Part shown: one piece after another, positions 8,971-16,554 of the stretch | How positions within the stretch are numbered: the first letter of the stretch is position 1 | Layout: the number at the start of each line of letters is the position of its first letter | DNA from: Pseudomonadota bacterium | Lineage (GTDB): Bacteria > Pseudomonadota > Alphaproteobacteria > Rhizobiales > Xanthobacteraceae | Reading direction: 5' to 3' | NCBI GenBank assembly: GCA_963205465.1 | Contig: CAUJKG010000296.1 | Location: 1 to 35,919, forward strand | Length of the DNA: 35,919 nucleotides | Position numbers and translations under genes: made by a program | The notes under the pieces: generated by a model | The model's input: the letters and a program-made list of their open reading frames with translations, nothing else | Database searches by the model: none | What the model was told of the DNA's origin: nothing

Positions 8971-9306
8971 TCAGTCGCCCTCGCCGGGCTTGTCGGAGAA
9001 ATATTGCTCCTTGCCCTCGACCCCGTCCCATTCCTTTGCGTCGGCGGGGGCGTCGCGCTTGATCGTGATGTTCGGCCACTGCTTGGCGTATTCGGCGTTG
9101 AGCGTGATCCACTTCTCAAGTCCCGGCACCGTATCGGGCTTGATCGCTTCGGCGGGGCATTCGGGTTCGCAGACGCCGCAATCGATGCACTCGTCGGGAT
9201 GAATGACGAGCATGTTCTCGCCTTCGTAGAAGCAGTCCACCGGACAGACTTCGACGCAATCCATGTACTTGCAGCGGATGCATTTGTCGTTGACGACGTA
9301 GGTCAT
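8971..9306 (-). CDS. fdxA: 7-Fe ferredoxin (3Fe-4S plus 4Fe-4S), FdxA family
   Basis: A small soluble electron carrier. The ATG at 9306 gives 111 residues starting MTYVVNDKCIRCKYMDCVEV. Nine cysteines at 9, 12, 17, 21, 25, 40, 43, 46 and 50 match the Azotobacter vinelandii ferredoxin I pattern shifted by one residue. This predicts one 3Fe-4S and one 4Fe-4S cluster, followed by the longer C-terminal tail of that family. An upstream extension of the frame to 9375 lacks conserved sequence and is rejected. The gene lies 71 bases after the S4-domain gene and upstream of carD, an arrangement common in Hyphomicrobiales. The redox partner is not apparent. Confidence 0.95.
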   Translation of the reverse strand: MTYVVNDKCIRCKYMDCVEVCPVDCFYEGENMLVIHPDECIDCGVCEPECPAEAIKPDTVPGLEKWITLNAEYAKQWPNITIKRDAPADAKEWDGVEGKEQYFSDKPGEGD

Positions 9307-9377
9307 GGACGGCTCGTTCTCTTGCGTGCCGCGCAGTAGCGCAGAGGGTCGGCTTTGCCAAGCGCGGCAACCCACCG

Positions 9378-9656
9378 TCAGTGTCGCGCTTCCAGCACCT
9401 CATATGTGTCCTGCGCGGCCCTGGCGTCACCCCGGCGCGGCAATATGCCGGTGACCTTTAAGACGCGCACGCGGGCAGGAAGCGCAAGTGTCAGGATGTC
9501 GCCGGGCTTGATGGCGCGGCCGGGCTGCCCGGCACGTTCGCCGTTGACGCGGACATGGCCCGCGGAGACGAGTGCTGCCGCGAGCGTCCGGGTTTTCACG
9601 ATTCGAGCGTGCCAGATCCAGCGGTCGATCCGCTGGGAGTTCTGGCTTGCGCTCAA
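9378..9656 (-). CDS. S4-domain RNA-binding protein (HslR/Hsp15-like)
   Basis: A 92-residue basic protein that is almost entirely an S4 RNA-binding domain: RIDRWIWHARIVKTRTLAAA, LVSAGHVRVNG, and KPGDILTLALPARVRVLKV. E. coli Hsp15 (133 residues) rescues stalled 50S subunits carrying nascent chains; this protein is shorter and lacks the long basic tail, so the same role is only a guess. Its start overlaps the stop of the SUV3-like helicase by 4 bases, which implies translational coupling and suggests a shared task in RNA metabolism. Confidence 0.9.
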   Translation of the reverse strand: MSASQNSQRIDRWIWHARIVKTRTLAAALVSAGHVRVNGERAGQPGRAIKPGDILTLALPARVRVLKVTGILPRRGDARAAQDTYEVLEARH

Positions 9657-12600
9657 CCCTTGTCCTTCTTGTCCGCCTCCATGCGCTCTTTCAGCGCAAG
9701 CAGTGAAGCGAAGGGAGAGTTCGGATCCAGCGGTTTCTCCCGGCGTTCCGGCCGCGGCTTGAACTGGCTTGCGTCCTTGCGGGGCGCGCGCTCGTGACGA
9801 TGTTCCTGGCGGTCCTTGTGACGATCCTTGTTATGATCCTTGCCGCGCTTGTCGCGGCGCGGACGCTCGCGTGTTTTTTCGCCTTCCGCCGGAGTTGCGC
9901 CGTCCGCTTTCGCTTCGGCGCGTTTCTGCGGCCGCTTATGTTCGGGCTTGCGGTCGGGACGCGGACGTCCCGGACGCCAGACCTCGATCATTGCAGGTTC
10001 GGCGGATACGGGCGCGGCGGTTGGTTCCGCATCGGCAACCGGCTCCGCATCTGCGGAAATCGCGGGGGCGGCATGCGCTACGGGATCGCCTTCGGATTGC
10101 GGCGGCGTCACTTCAGCGGAAGCCGTAACCGCATCTTCTGCGACCGCGTTTTCCGCGTCCGGCGTTGCTTCGACGGCAGCTTCCGCAACCTGGACGGTCG
10201 GGGTTTCTGCCGGCGTTTCGACCGGCGCGGGGCGGCGATCCATCCGATAGCCGAGCGCTTTCAGGATGGATGCGAAGTCTTCGCCCGCGCAGCCGACCAG
10301 CGAGGTCATGCCGACGGAAACGGTGAAGCCAAAGCCGTCGATCGCGCCTTGCGGCTTCTCGCCGGGCGAGCCCGGCTTCCAGGCGATCGCTGGGCGAATG
10401 AGGTCGGCGAGACGCTCGAGGATATCGACGCGCACCGCGCGCGTACCGGCGACGCGATAGCCGGCCGCGCGATAGAGCGACTTCTGGATTTCGCGATCGT
10501 TCGGAATCGAGGTGCGGCCGGAGGAGGCGAGCGAGGGCAATTCGCTCATGCCCTTCTGCGAAAGGCCGCCATGCTTGAGCGCCCACAACAAGAGCGCCAG
10601 TTGGCGCGGCGCGGGCTTCAGGAGGGCGGGAATATAGATGTGGTAGGCGCCGAAACGGATGCCGTATTTGCGGAGCTGCCCGCGCGCTTCCTGATCGAGT
10701 CCCTTCACTTCGTCGGCGACATTGACGCGGTCGAGCACGCCGAGCGCTTCGACGAGCTGGAAGGCGACGCCGCGGGCCATGCCGTTCACGTCTTCGGCTT
10801 TGGCAAGCGCATTCAGCGGCCCGAGCAGTTTCTCGATATGTGCTTCGATCCAGCGGTCGATCCGCGCCGCGACTTTGTCGCGCGCCGGACCGGTGAGCTG
10901 CTCGTCGGCGATAAGGTGCGTGCGCGGTTTCAGCGCAACGTCGCCTGCGATCAGACGCGCGACCGGCTCGCCTTTCCAGCGCAACAGGCCATCGTTGGCG
11001 AGCACGATCCTGGCGTCGTCCGCCTTGTCGATTTCGTCAGCGCGTTTTTCGATCTCGCCGGCGAGCGCCTTCTGTGCTGCGGCCCTCAGCGCCTTTGCAT
11101 CGGGCGAACTGCCGGAAGCATCGGCGACAAACTCAAAACCCTGCAAGCGTCCGATCACGTGGCCTTCCACGATCACTTCGCCGCTTTCCTTAATTTCAGT
11201 CTCCAAGCGCGTATTCTCTCTCAGGCGCCGCATCAGCACGCTGGTGCGGCGGTCAACGAAGCGTTGGGTAAGGCGTTCATGCAGCGCGTCGGAGAGGCGG
11301 TCTTCGACCGCGCGCGTGATGCCTTGCCAGTGTTCAGGGTCGCGTAACCAGTCGGAGCGGTTGGCTGCGAAGGTCCAGGTACGCACTTGCGCGATGCGGT
11401 TTGAAAGCGTGTCGATATCGCCTTCAGGCCGGTCGGCAAGGGCCACCTGTTCGGCGATCCAGTCGGCGGGGATGGTACCCTCCCGCATCAAAAATCCATA
11501 GAGGGTGAACACCAATTCCGAATGTGCCGCAGGCGATACTTTTCGATAGTCGGGAATTTGACACACCTGCCAGAGGCGGCGGATCGCCTCCGGCGTGCGG
11601 GCCATGGACCGGACGTCGGAATCGCGCGTGGCGCGCTCCAGAATCTGCAGATCATCCGCAACCGGCGCGCGCGTAAGGCCTTCCTCGCGCGGGATGACGG
11701 CCAGGCTCGCCTCGAGAGCGGCCAGCGAGGAAAAATCGAGTTCATGGTTGCGCCACTGCAACACTTTGACGGGCTCAAAAGTGTGGGTCTCAAGCCGCTC
11801 GACCAGATCCGTCTCGAACGGGCGGCAGCGGCCGGTAGTGCCGAAGGTGCCGTCGCGTTGCGCGCGGCCGGCACGTCCCGCGATCTGCGCCATTTCGGCC
11901 GCGGATAATTGCCGGAACTGATAGCCGTCGAATTTCCGGTCGGAGGCGAAAGCGACGTGATCTACGTCAAGGTTCAGTCCCATGCCGATGGCATCGGTCG
12001 CGACCAGATAGTCGACGTCGCCGGATTGAAAGATTTCCACCTGCGCATTGCGGGTACGCGGCGAAAGTGCGCCGAGCACGACCGCAGCACCGCCGGTCTG
12101 GCGGCGGATCAGTTCGGCGATGGCGTAAACTTCGTCGGCGGAGAAGGCGACGATCGCCGAGCGGCGCGGCAGGCGCGTGAGTTTTTTCTCGCCGGCAAAG
12201 GTCAGCATCGAAAGCCGCGGCCGCTGGATCACGTCCATGCCGGGCAGGAGCTTCGTCAGAATTCCGCGCACGGTCGCGGCCCCGAGCAGCCAGGTTTCTT
12301 CGCGCCCGCGCAGGTTCAGCACGCGATCAGTGAAAAGATGGCCGCGCTCGAAATCTGCCGCGAGTTGCACTTCGTCGACCGCGATGAAGGCGACATCGAG
12401 ATCCTGCGGCATGGCTTCGACGGTCGAAACCCAGTAGCGCGGGTTCTTCGGAACGATGCGCTCTTCGCCGGTGATCAGCGCGACGTTTTCTTTGCCGACG
12501 CGTTCGACGCAGCGTTGATAGACCTCGCGCGCGAGCAGTCGCAGCGGCAGACCGATCAGCCCGCTCGAATGCGCGAGCATGCGATCGATGGCGAGATGCG

Positions 12601-12691
12601 TTTTGCCGGTGTTGGTCGGCCCTAACACCGCGGTGACGCCGCGCCCGCGGCGCGATGGATCGGAGAAAGACTTCGGAGACGTTTTCAGCAA
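9653..12691 (-). CDS. SUV3-like superfamily 2 RNA helicase with long basic tail
   Basis: A 1012-residue ATP-dependent helicase resembling mitochondrial SUV3, which unwinds RNA for the degradosome. Visible motifs are Walker A GPTNTGKT (24-31), motif II DEVQ near 115, and motif VI QIAGRAGR near 270; a conserved C-terminal helicase-associated region follows. The last 200 residues are low-complexity: an Ala/Glu/Pro-rich stretch, then a strongly basic stretch (KDHNKDRHKDRQEHRHERAP), then a short conserved end (PLDPNSPFASLLALKERM). The start is a TTG at 12691, because an in-frame TAG lies seven codons upstream and no ATG precedes Walker A. The gene overlaps the S4 gene by 4 bases and is preceded by the unusual repeat region. 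Confidence 0.88.
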   Translation of the reverse strand: MLKTSPKSFSDPSRRGRGVTAVLGPTNTGKTHLAIDRMLAHSSGLIGLPLRLLAREVYQRCVERVGKENVALITGEERIVPKNPRYWVSTVEAMPQDLDVAFIAVDEVQLAADFERGHLFTDRVLNLRGREETWLLGAATVRGILTKLLPGMDVIQRPRLSMLTFAGEKKLTRLPRRSAIVAFSADEVYAIAELIRRQTGGAAVVLGALSPRTRNAQVEIFQSGDVDYLVATDAIGMGLNLDVDHVAFASDRKFDGYQFRQLSAAEMAQIAGRAGRAQRDGTFGTTGRCRPFETDLVERLETHTFEPVKVLQWRNHELDFSSLAALEASLAVIPREEGLTRAPVADDLQILERATRDSDVRSMARTPEAIRRLWQVCQIPDYRKVSPAAHSELVFTLYGFLMREGTIPADWIAEQVALADRPEGDIDTLSNRIAQVRTWTFAANRSDWLRDPEHWQGITRAVEDRLSDALHERLTQRFVDRRTSVLMRRLRENTRLETEIKESGEVIVEGHVIGRLQGFEFVADASGSSPDAKALRAAAQKALAGEIEKRADEIDKADDARIVLANDGLLRWKGEPVARLIAGDVALKPRTHLIADEQLTGPARDKVAARIDRWIEAHIEKLLGPLNALAKAEDVNGMARGVAFQLVEALGVLDRVNVADEVKGLDQEARGQLRKYGIRFGAYHIYIPALLKPAPRQLALLLWALKHGGLSQKGMSELPSLASSGRTSIPNDREIQKSLYRAAGYRVAGTRAVRVDILERLADLIRPAIAWKPGSPGEKPQGAIDGFGFTVSVGMTSLVGCAGEDFASILKALGYRMDRRPAPVETPAETPTVQVAEAAVEATPDAENAVAEDAVTASAEVTPPQSEGDPVAHAAPAISADAEPVADAEPTAAPVSAEPAMIEVWRPGRPRPDRKPEHKRPQKRAEAKADGATPAEGEKTRERPRRDKRGKDHNKDRHKDRQEHRHERAPRKDASQFKPRPERREKPLDPNSPFASLLALKERMEADKKDKG

Positions 12692-12763
12692 GGCGTTGGG
12701 CCTGAATTCCTACGCAAGATGTACCGTTTCGTTACAAGTTGAAGCGATTTTTCCGCACTCCGT

Positions 12764-12810
12764 TAAGAATTGGAACGCGCCTGGAACGAATCGCGCCCGA
12801 ATCACTGACT
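12764..12810. repeat. Direct repeat, copy A (47 bases)
   Basis: Matches copy B (13019-13065) at 42 of 47 positions without gaps. It contains TGGAACG twice, 11 bases apart, then two GAATC sites, also 11 bases apart. Confidence 0.85.
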
Positions 12811-13018
12811 ACGCTTGGTTTCCGGCTTCGTTCACGCTGCATGTAGTCGCTTCCAGACGATCTGCCACAAATTTGCGGATTGATGGAATGGCTTCCGTCA
12901 CGTTCGCTTCGCGATGAGGTTAATTTTCGCGTCGGCACAACGGCGATTCAGCCTTGAGTCTCATGCCTTTGCATTGTCCTCTTTTGCGACAATCTTAATT
13001 CGAATTCGACGCAAAGGG

Positions 13019-13065
13019 TAACAATTGGAACGAGTCTGGAACGAATCGCGTCCGAATCGCTGACT
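13019..13065. repeat. Direct repeat, copy B (47 bases)
   Basis: The second copy, offset 255 bases from copy A. From 13026 it reads as 11-base units TGGAACGAGTC, TGGAACGAATC, GCGTCCGAATC; each ends in a GANTC site. A fourth site (GACTC) follows at 13062. Confidence 0.85.
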
Positions 13066-13199
13066 CGGGCATGTTTCGAGATTTGTTCTCACCACAGATC
13101 GTGTATCGAATGGCGCCGCGCACCAAATGAGCGCCGCAAAAAATCCATCGCCGGCTGTGGTGGCGAAAAGTCTTTAACGGCGTCTGGTTAGGGCTGCAC

Positions 13200-14000
13200 T
13201 TAGCGGGTGCTGGTGCGGAAGCGCTTGGCTTCCACAACGAAAGTGCCGATCGGAGTGGAGACCGAAGCCTTGATCGGAGCGAGTGCGCGCGTACCGGCCA
13301 CGGGGGCCAGCCACACGAACATGTTTCGGTTCTCAGCCATCTGCTTTATCGCCGCGCCTTCCGGGTGGTGACCCGCGATCGGAACATAACGTACCTGGCA
13401 GACCAGCGTCGGGCCTTGGTATCCATCCGTTTTTGTCGCGGCTTGGTCGGTTTTGAGATAGGACAGCACCAGGTTGAAGCGATAGCGCCCGTCGAAAATC
13501 GGCAGCGTGCGGTTGCAGGATTCGGGGCTGAGCACGTCGCCTTTCGACACCAGCGCCAGCATGGCGCTCATCGGATCGACGACATTGGTGCGCGTCTCGT
13601 TTGTAATCGGAACGCGCTTATTGTCGGGATCACGTTGCGGTGGATCGATCGAATATCCTTTCGCAAACCCGTTGACGACGCTCAGTTCGATTTTCTGCTC
13701 GCGCCGGCTGGTATTGAGAAGGCCAGAAAAAACACTGGCGGTTATGCGATTGCCTTTGAACGTACCGCGCACGCTCATCGAACCCGCTCCCTTCGAAAGC
13801 AAACGGATGAGGCCCGAAGTCTTGCCGCTACCCGACGCGACGAAGCCGGATTCGGTCAACTCGACCGTCACTTCGGCGCGTCCGACCGGGATTCCGGTGA
13901 GGTACACTGAATAGGCAGCGTCCAGCTGGGTAGTCTGGGCGAATGCAACGCTGGTGCTCGCAGCCACAAGCAGGATGGCAAGGGCGGCGATGCGGCGCAT
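13200..14000 (-). CDS. DUF3108 family exported protein (downstream paralogue)
   Basis: A 266-residue protein with a Sec signal peptide (MRRIAALAILLVAASTSVAFA, cleavage before QTTQ) followed by one DUF3108 domain. Its function is not established; the family is periplasmic and beta-rich. Two cysteines (SCNRTLPIFD and LVCQVRY) are conserved with the upstream paralogue and may form a disulfide. The gene starts 2 bases after the stop of its neighbour, to which it is roughly half identical by eye, so the pair arose by tandem duplication. It ends next to the repeat region. Confidence 0.85.
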   Translation of the reverse strand: MRRIAALAILLVAASTSVAFAQTTQLDAAYSVYLTGIPVGRAEVTVELTESGFVASGSGKTSGLIRLLSKGAGSMSVRGTFKGNRITASVFSGLLNTSRREQKIELSVVNGFAKGYSIDPPQRDPDNKRVPITNETRTNVVDPMSAMLALVSKGDVLSPESCNRTLPIFDGRYRFNLVLSYLKTDQAATKTDGYQGPTLVCQVRYVPIAGHHPEGAAIKQMAENRNMFVWLAPVAGTRALAPIKASVSTPIGTFVVEAKRFRTSTR

Positions 14001-14002
14001 CT

Positions 14003-14809
14003 TCAGCGGGGCGTGGTGCGGAAGCGCGTTGCTTCCACCACCATGGTGCCAATGCCGGTCGCGATCGAAACCTTGATCGGCACCAGCACGCGGGTGCCGG
14101 CGACGGGTGCGAGCGACACGAAGAGTTCGCGGTTTTTCGCGAGTTGCTGCACCTGCGGACGATCCGTCCGGTGACCGGCGATCGGAATATAGCGCGCCTG
14201 ACAGACAAGAATCGGACCCTGATAGCCGTCAGTCTTTTTGGGCGCCTGTTCGGTGCGCAGATAGGTCAGTTCGACATCGTAGCGGAAGCGCGCGTCGAAA
14301 ATCGGAATCGTGCGGTTGCAGGATGCGGGGTTCAGCACGTCACCCTGTGTTGCGACGAGCATCAGGCCCGCGCTCAAGGGGTCGACTACATTCGTGCGTG
14401 CGGCCTGTGTGATCGGTACGCGATTGACGTCCAGATCTTTCGGCGGCGGCAGTACCGAAAATTCCTTGGCGAAGCCGTTTTCGACGCTGATCTCGACCTT
14501 CTCGCTGCGCTCGCTGGTATTCGACTGCGTCGAAAATACGCTCGAAATCACCCGGGTGCCCTGGAACGAGCCGCGGACGGTGGAAGTGCCTTCGCCTTTC
14601 GCGATCATCCGCACCAGGCCGGTGAATTTGGCTGTGCCGGCGGCGGCAAAGCCCGCTTCGTTCAGATCGAGGATGACGGCGCCCTGGCCGATGGGGATGC
14701 CCGCAAGGTGGATGGAGTAGGCCGCATCCAGCCTGGTCTGCTGGGCGGACGCACCATAGGTGCTCGCCGCCAGAAGCAGCGCGGCAACGGAGAGGGCGGA
14801 GCGGGGCAT
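14003..14809 (-). CDS. DUF3108 family exported protein (upstream paralogue)
   Basis: A 268-residue protein from the ATG at 14809. That start has GGGAAG about 9 bases upstream and opens a signal peptide (MPRSALSVAALLLAASTYGA, cleavage near SAQ). The frame extends to 14866, but the added residues would precede the signal. The mature part is a single DUF3108 domain beginning QTRLDAAYSIHLAGIPIGQG and shares with its neighbour SCNRT.PIFD, KTDGYQGP.LVCQ and LAPVAGTR. Function is unknown. It is divergent from rpmB across 275 bases. Confidence 0.85.
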   Translation of the reverse strand: MPRSALSVAALLLAASTYGASAQQTRLDAAYSIHLAGIPIGQGAVILDLNEAGFAAAGTAKFTGLVRMIAKGEGTSTVRGSFQGTRVISSVFSTQSNTSERSEKVEISVENGFAKEFSVLPPPKDLDVNRVPITQAARTNVVDPLSAGLMLVATQGDVLNPASCNRTIPIFDARFRYDVELTYLRTEQAPKKTDGYQGPILVCQARYIPIAGHRTDRPQVQQLAKNRELFVSLAPVAGTRVLVPIKVSIATGIGTMVVEATRFRTTPR

Positions 14810-14974
14810 GGACGAATTTCTTCCCGGTCTTTTGGTCCGAAGGACCGATTCAGTGGGGAGAATCATAGCAAAAACCGTCTGATCCGGGCGGATTCGAAGC
14901 AGTTCCCGGTAATCGAGCAGGTGGGATGGCTTTGCGTCTTAACTGTGGCTCGAAAACTCCGTTCGAGGCTTCGC

Positions 14975-15003
14975 TTGACGCCTTTCGGGCCCGTCACTAT
15001 GGA
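14975..15003 (+). promoter_or_regulatory. Sigma-70-type promoter for rpmB
   Basis: TTGACG (14975-14980) and TATGGA (14998-15003) are separated by 17 bases. The predicted start of transcription near 15010 gives a leader of about 75 nucleotides. The leader contains a small hairpin (CGGGTT-CCAG-AACCCG, 15037-15052) and the AAGGA ribosome binding site. Confidence 0.7.
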
Positions 15004-15084
15004 GATGCCTCGCTTTTTACCCCTTTAGAGGCGGCGCGGGTTCCAGAACCCGGCGGATCGCCTTCGACTGCAAGGATTTTGACG

Positions 15085-15375
15085 ATGTCTCGCCGCTGCG
15101 AACTGACCGGCAAGGGTGTCCTCGTGGGCAACAAGGTCAGCCATTCCAACATCAAGACCAAGCGCCGTTTCCTGCCGAATCTCGTGAACGTCACGATGCA
15201 GAGCGAAACGCTGAAGCAGGATGTGCGGTTGCGCGTGAGCGCCAATGCGCTGAAGTCGGTCGACCACAATGGTGGGCTCGACGCGTTTCTGGTCAAAGCC
15301 CGCGACGAGAACCTGTCCTCGCGCGTGCTGCTTCTGAAGAAGAAGATCAAGAAGAAGCTCGCCGAAGCCAGCTAA
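15085..15375 (+). CDS. rpmB: 50S ribosomal protein L28
   Basis: A 96-residue ribosomal protein of the large subunit. It begins MSRRCELTGKGVLVGNKVSH and continues SNIKTKRRFLPNL, the L28 signature, ending in a basic tail (LLLKKKIKKKLAEAS). The ATG at 15085 has AAGGA upstream at proper distance; the open frame back to 14926 runs through the promoter and is not coding. It is a single-gene unit with its own promoter (14975-15003) and terminator (15399-15428). Confidence 0.97.
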   Translation: MSRRCELTGKGVLVGNKVSHSNIKTKRRFLPNLVNVTMQSETLKQDVRLRVSANALKSVDHNGGLDAFLVKARDENLSSRVLLLKKKIKKKLAEAS

Positions 15376-15398
15376 GATTTCTGCAAATACGTTTCTGA

Positions 15399-15428
15399 AA
15401 AACCCGCCTTTCAACGGCGGGTTTTTTA
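15399..15428 (+). terminator. Intrinsic terminator of rpmB
   Basis: AAAACCCGCC (15399-15408) pairs with GGCGGGTTTT (15416-15425) around a 7-base loop and runs into a T-tract. Confidence 0.92.
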
Positions 15429-15437
15429 TTGCGGCCA

Positions 15438-15486
15438 GAGCATGATCCCGAAAAATGCGAAGCGGTTTTCGGAAATGATCATGCTC
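15438..15486. repeat. Palindromic dispersed repeat (GAGCATGATC family)
   Basis: GAGCATGATC (15438-15447) and GATCATGCTC (15477-15486) form perfect 10-base inverted ends. Between them a second inner pair (CCGAAAA with TTTTCGG) extends the hairpin. The same kind of intergenic palindrome is widespread in Bradyrhizobium and Mesorhizobium relatives (from memory). A degenerate copy lies at 28962-29026. Confidence 0.75.
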
Positions 15487-15534
15487 AACCAAACAGGCAA
15501 GCGACGAGTCTGCTCCAACGCGCTCAATCAGACT

Positions 15535-16554
15535 CTATTGCGGCCAGACGAAGCGCAACAGCACGGTGCGCTGGAAGAAATTGAAATTGTTGTCGGAAAT
15601 CAGCGTCAGCAGGATTTCCCCGGTGGGGCCGCGCGTAATGGCGAGCGCTTCCATGTTGTCGATGTCGTATCCGGAATCGGCTTCCAGGAGCACCTTGCCG
15701 TCAACGATGGCGCCGGGACGGATCTCGCCGAGCGGGATCGCGCGCAGGCGCAGATGGATGCCGGTCAGGAAGCGAAAGTAACGCTCCAGAATGACGAGAT
15801 GGCCGGAGGGTGAGATCGCCGCGTCGCTCACTTCGAAAAGATCGGTGCGGCGAACCGCGAAGCTGCCGGGCGTCGCGCCGCCGATGATGAAGGCGATGAG
15901 ATTGCCGTTTTCATCGAGTCCGCGCTCGGAGATCGCGAGCAGGCTCCCCGAGAGCGGCAATCCTTTTGGCACGAAGGCGAGCGCCTCCAGGCCCTGATTG
16001 AACGGCAGCTTGCGGATGCCGTTCGGCGTCTGGATCGGGATGCCGCGTGCACTCAGTCCATCGGCGTGAAGCCGGTATCGCAGAATCCGGTTCGCTCGTT
16101 CGATGCCGACATAAAGCGTGTCGCCGTCCGCGGTCAGCGACTCGGTGTCGAACCACTTGCGCGATGTGAGCGTGCGGCCGTCGGGCCCGCGCATCGGCGC
16201 CATCTCCGCATTTTCGATGCCGGTGATCCGGTTGCCGTCGAGCGTAAAGGTGCCGCGCAGCCAGTAGCCGCGATCCGAATGGGCAACGAAGTTTTTGCCG
16301 TCGGGCAAGATCAGTAGCCCGGAAATGCCGCCGAAATGCTTGAACTTCGATTGCAGGACGAGGCCGCCCACGAATTCGAGTTCGCCGAAACGTCGAGCGT
16401 CCGCATTGCGACGGTCGAAAGCGGTAATGGGGCGGGCTTCGATCTCGATCTGCTCGACGCCGGTATTTTCCTGCGCCTGCGGTGCAGGGCTAAATGCAAA
16501 AAACGCTGTCGCGAAGCAGACCGCCGCAAAGAGTCGTAAGCGACGCTCGATCAA
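15535..16554 (-). CDS. Exported phytase-esterase-like beta-propeller protein
   Basis: A 339-residue protein with a signal peptide (LRLFAAVCFATAFFAFSPAPQAQ) and the 'esterase-like activity of phytase' domain: FGGISGLLILPDGKNFVAHSDRG, WFDTESLTADGDTLYVGIER, NQGLEALAFVP, NMEALAI. Repeated SG, ES and EA strands are the ones expected of a propeller. Members are annotated as possible phosphoesterases, but enzymatic activity is poorly documented and this protein should be treated as of unknown substrate. Its start overlaps the cobT stop by 4 bases, so it is the third gene of a cobS-cobT unit. Confidence 0.83.
   Translation of the reverse strand: MIERRLRLFAAVCFATAFFAFSPAPQAQENTGVEQIEIEARPITAFDRRNADARRFGELEFVGGLVLQSKFKHFGGISGLLILPDGKNFVAHSDRGYWLRGTFTLDGNRITGIENAEMAPMRGPDGRTLTSRKWFDTESLTADGDTLYVGIERANRILRYRLHADGLSARGIPIQTPNGIRKLPFNQGLEALAFVPKGLPLSGSLLAISERGLDENGNLIAFIIGGATPGSFAVRRTDLFEVSDAAISPSGHLVILERYFRFLTGIHLRLRAIPLGEIRPGAIVDGKVLLEADSGYDIDNMEALAITRGPTGEILLTLISDNNFNFFQRTVLLRFVWPQ

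Larger units (their letters stand above)
12692..13199. other. 508-base gene-free region with direct repeats and clustered GANTC sites
   Basis: It lies between the DUF3108 stop and the helicase start, both leftward. No convincing gene is present: frames of 68 and 80 codons occur but lack ribosome binding sites and recognisable sequence. It holds two copies of a 47-base repeat (12764-12810, 13019-13065). Eight GANTC sites, the CcrM methylation target in alphaproteobacteria, start at 12788, 12799, 12945, 12956, 13032, 13043, 13054 and 13062. Most neighbours are exactly 11 bases apart. At this composition about one GANTC is expected in such a length. No clear terminator hairpin is seen. Confidence 0.7.

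Noticed and set aside
8929..9339. Open frames on the plus strand over fdxA
   Set aside because: fdxA is certain from its nine cysteines; the plus-strand frames are its complement.
9794..11347. Open frame of 517 codons antisense to the helicase gene
   Set aside because: Arg- and Gly-rich shadow of the basic tail and helicase core; no family match or ribosome binding site.
12732..12938. Short frame (68 codons) within the noncoding repeat region
   Set aside because: No ribosome binding site; it spans repeat copy A and has no family resemblance.
12764..13065. General stress (EcfG-type) promoter reading of the GGAAC motifs
   Set aside because: A CGTT box 16-17 bases after any GGAAC is missing, so the promoter consensus is not met.
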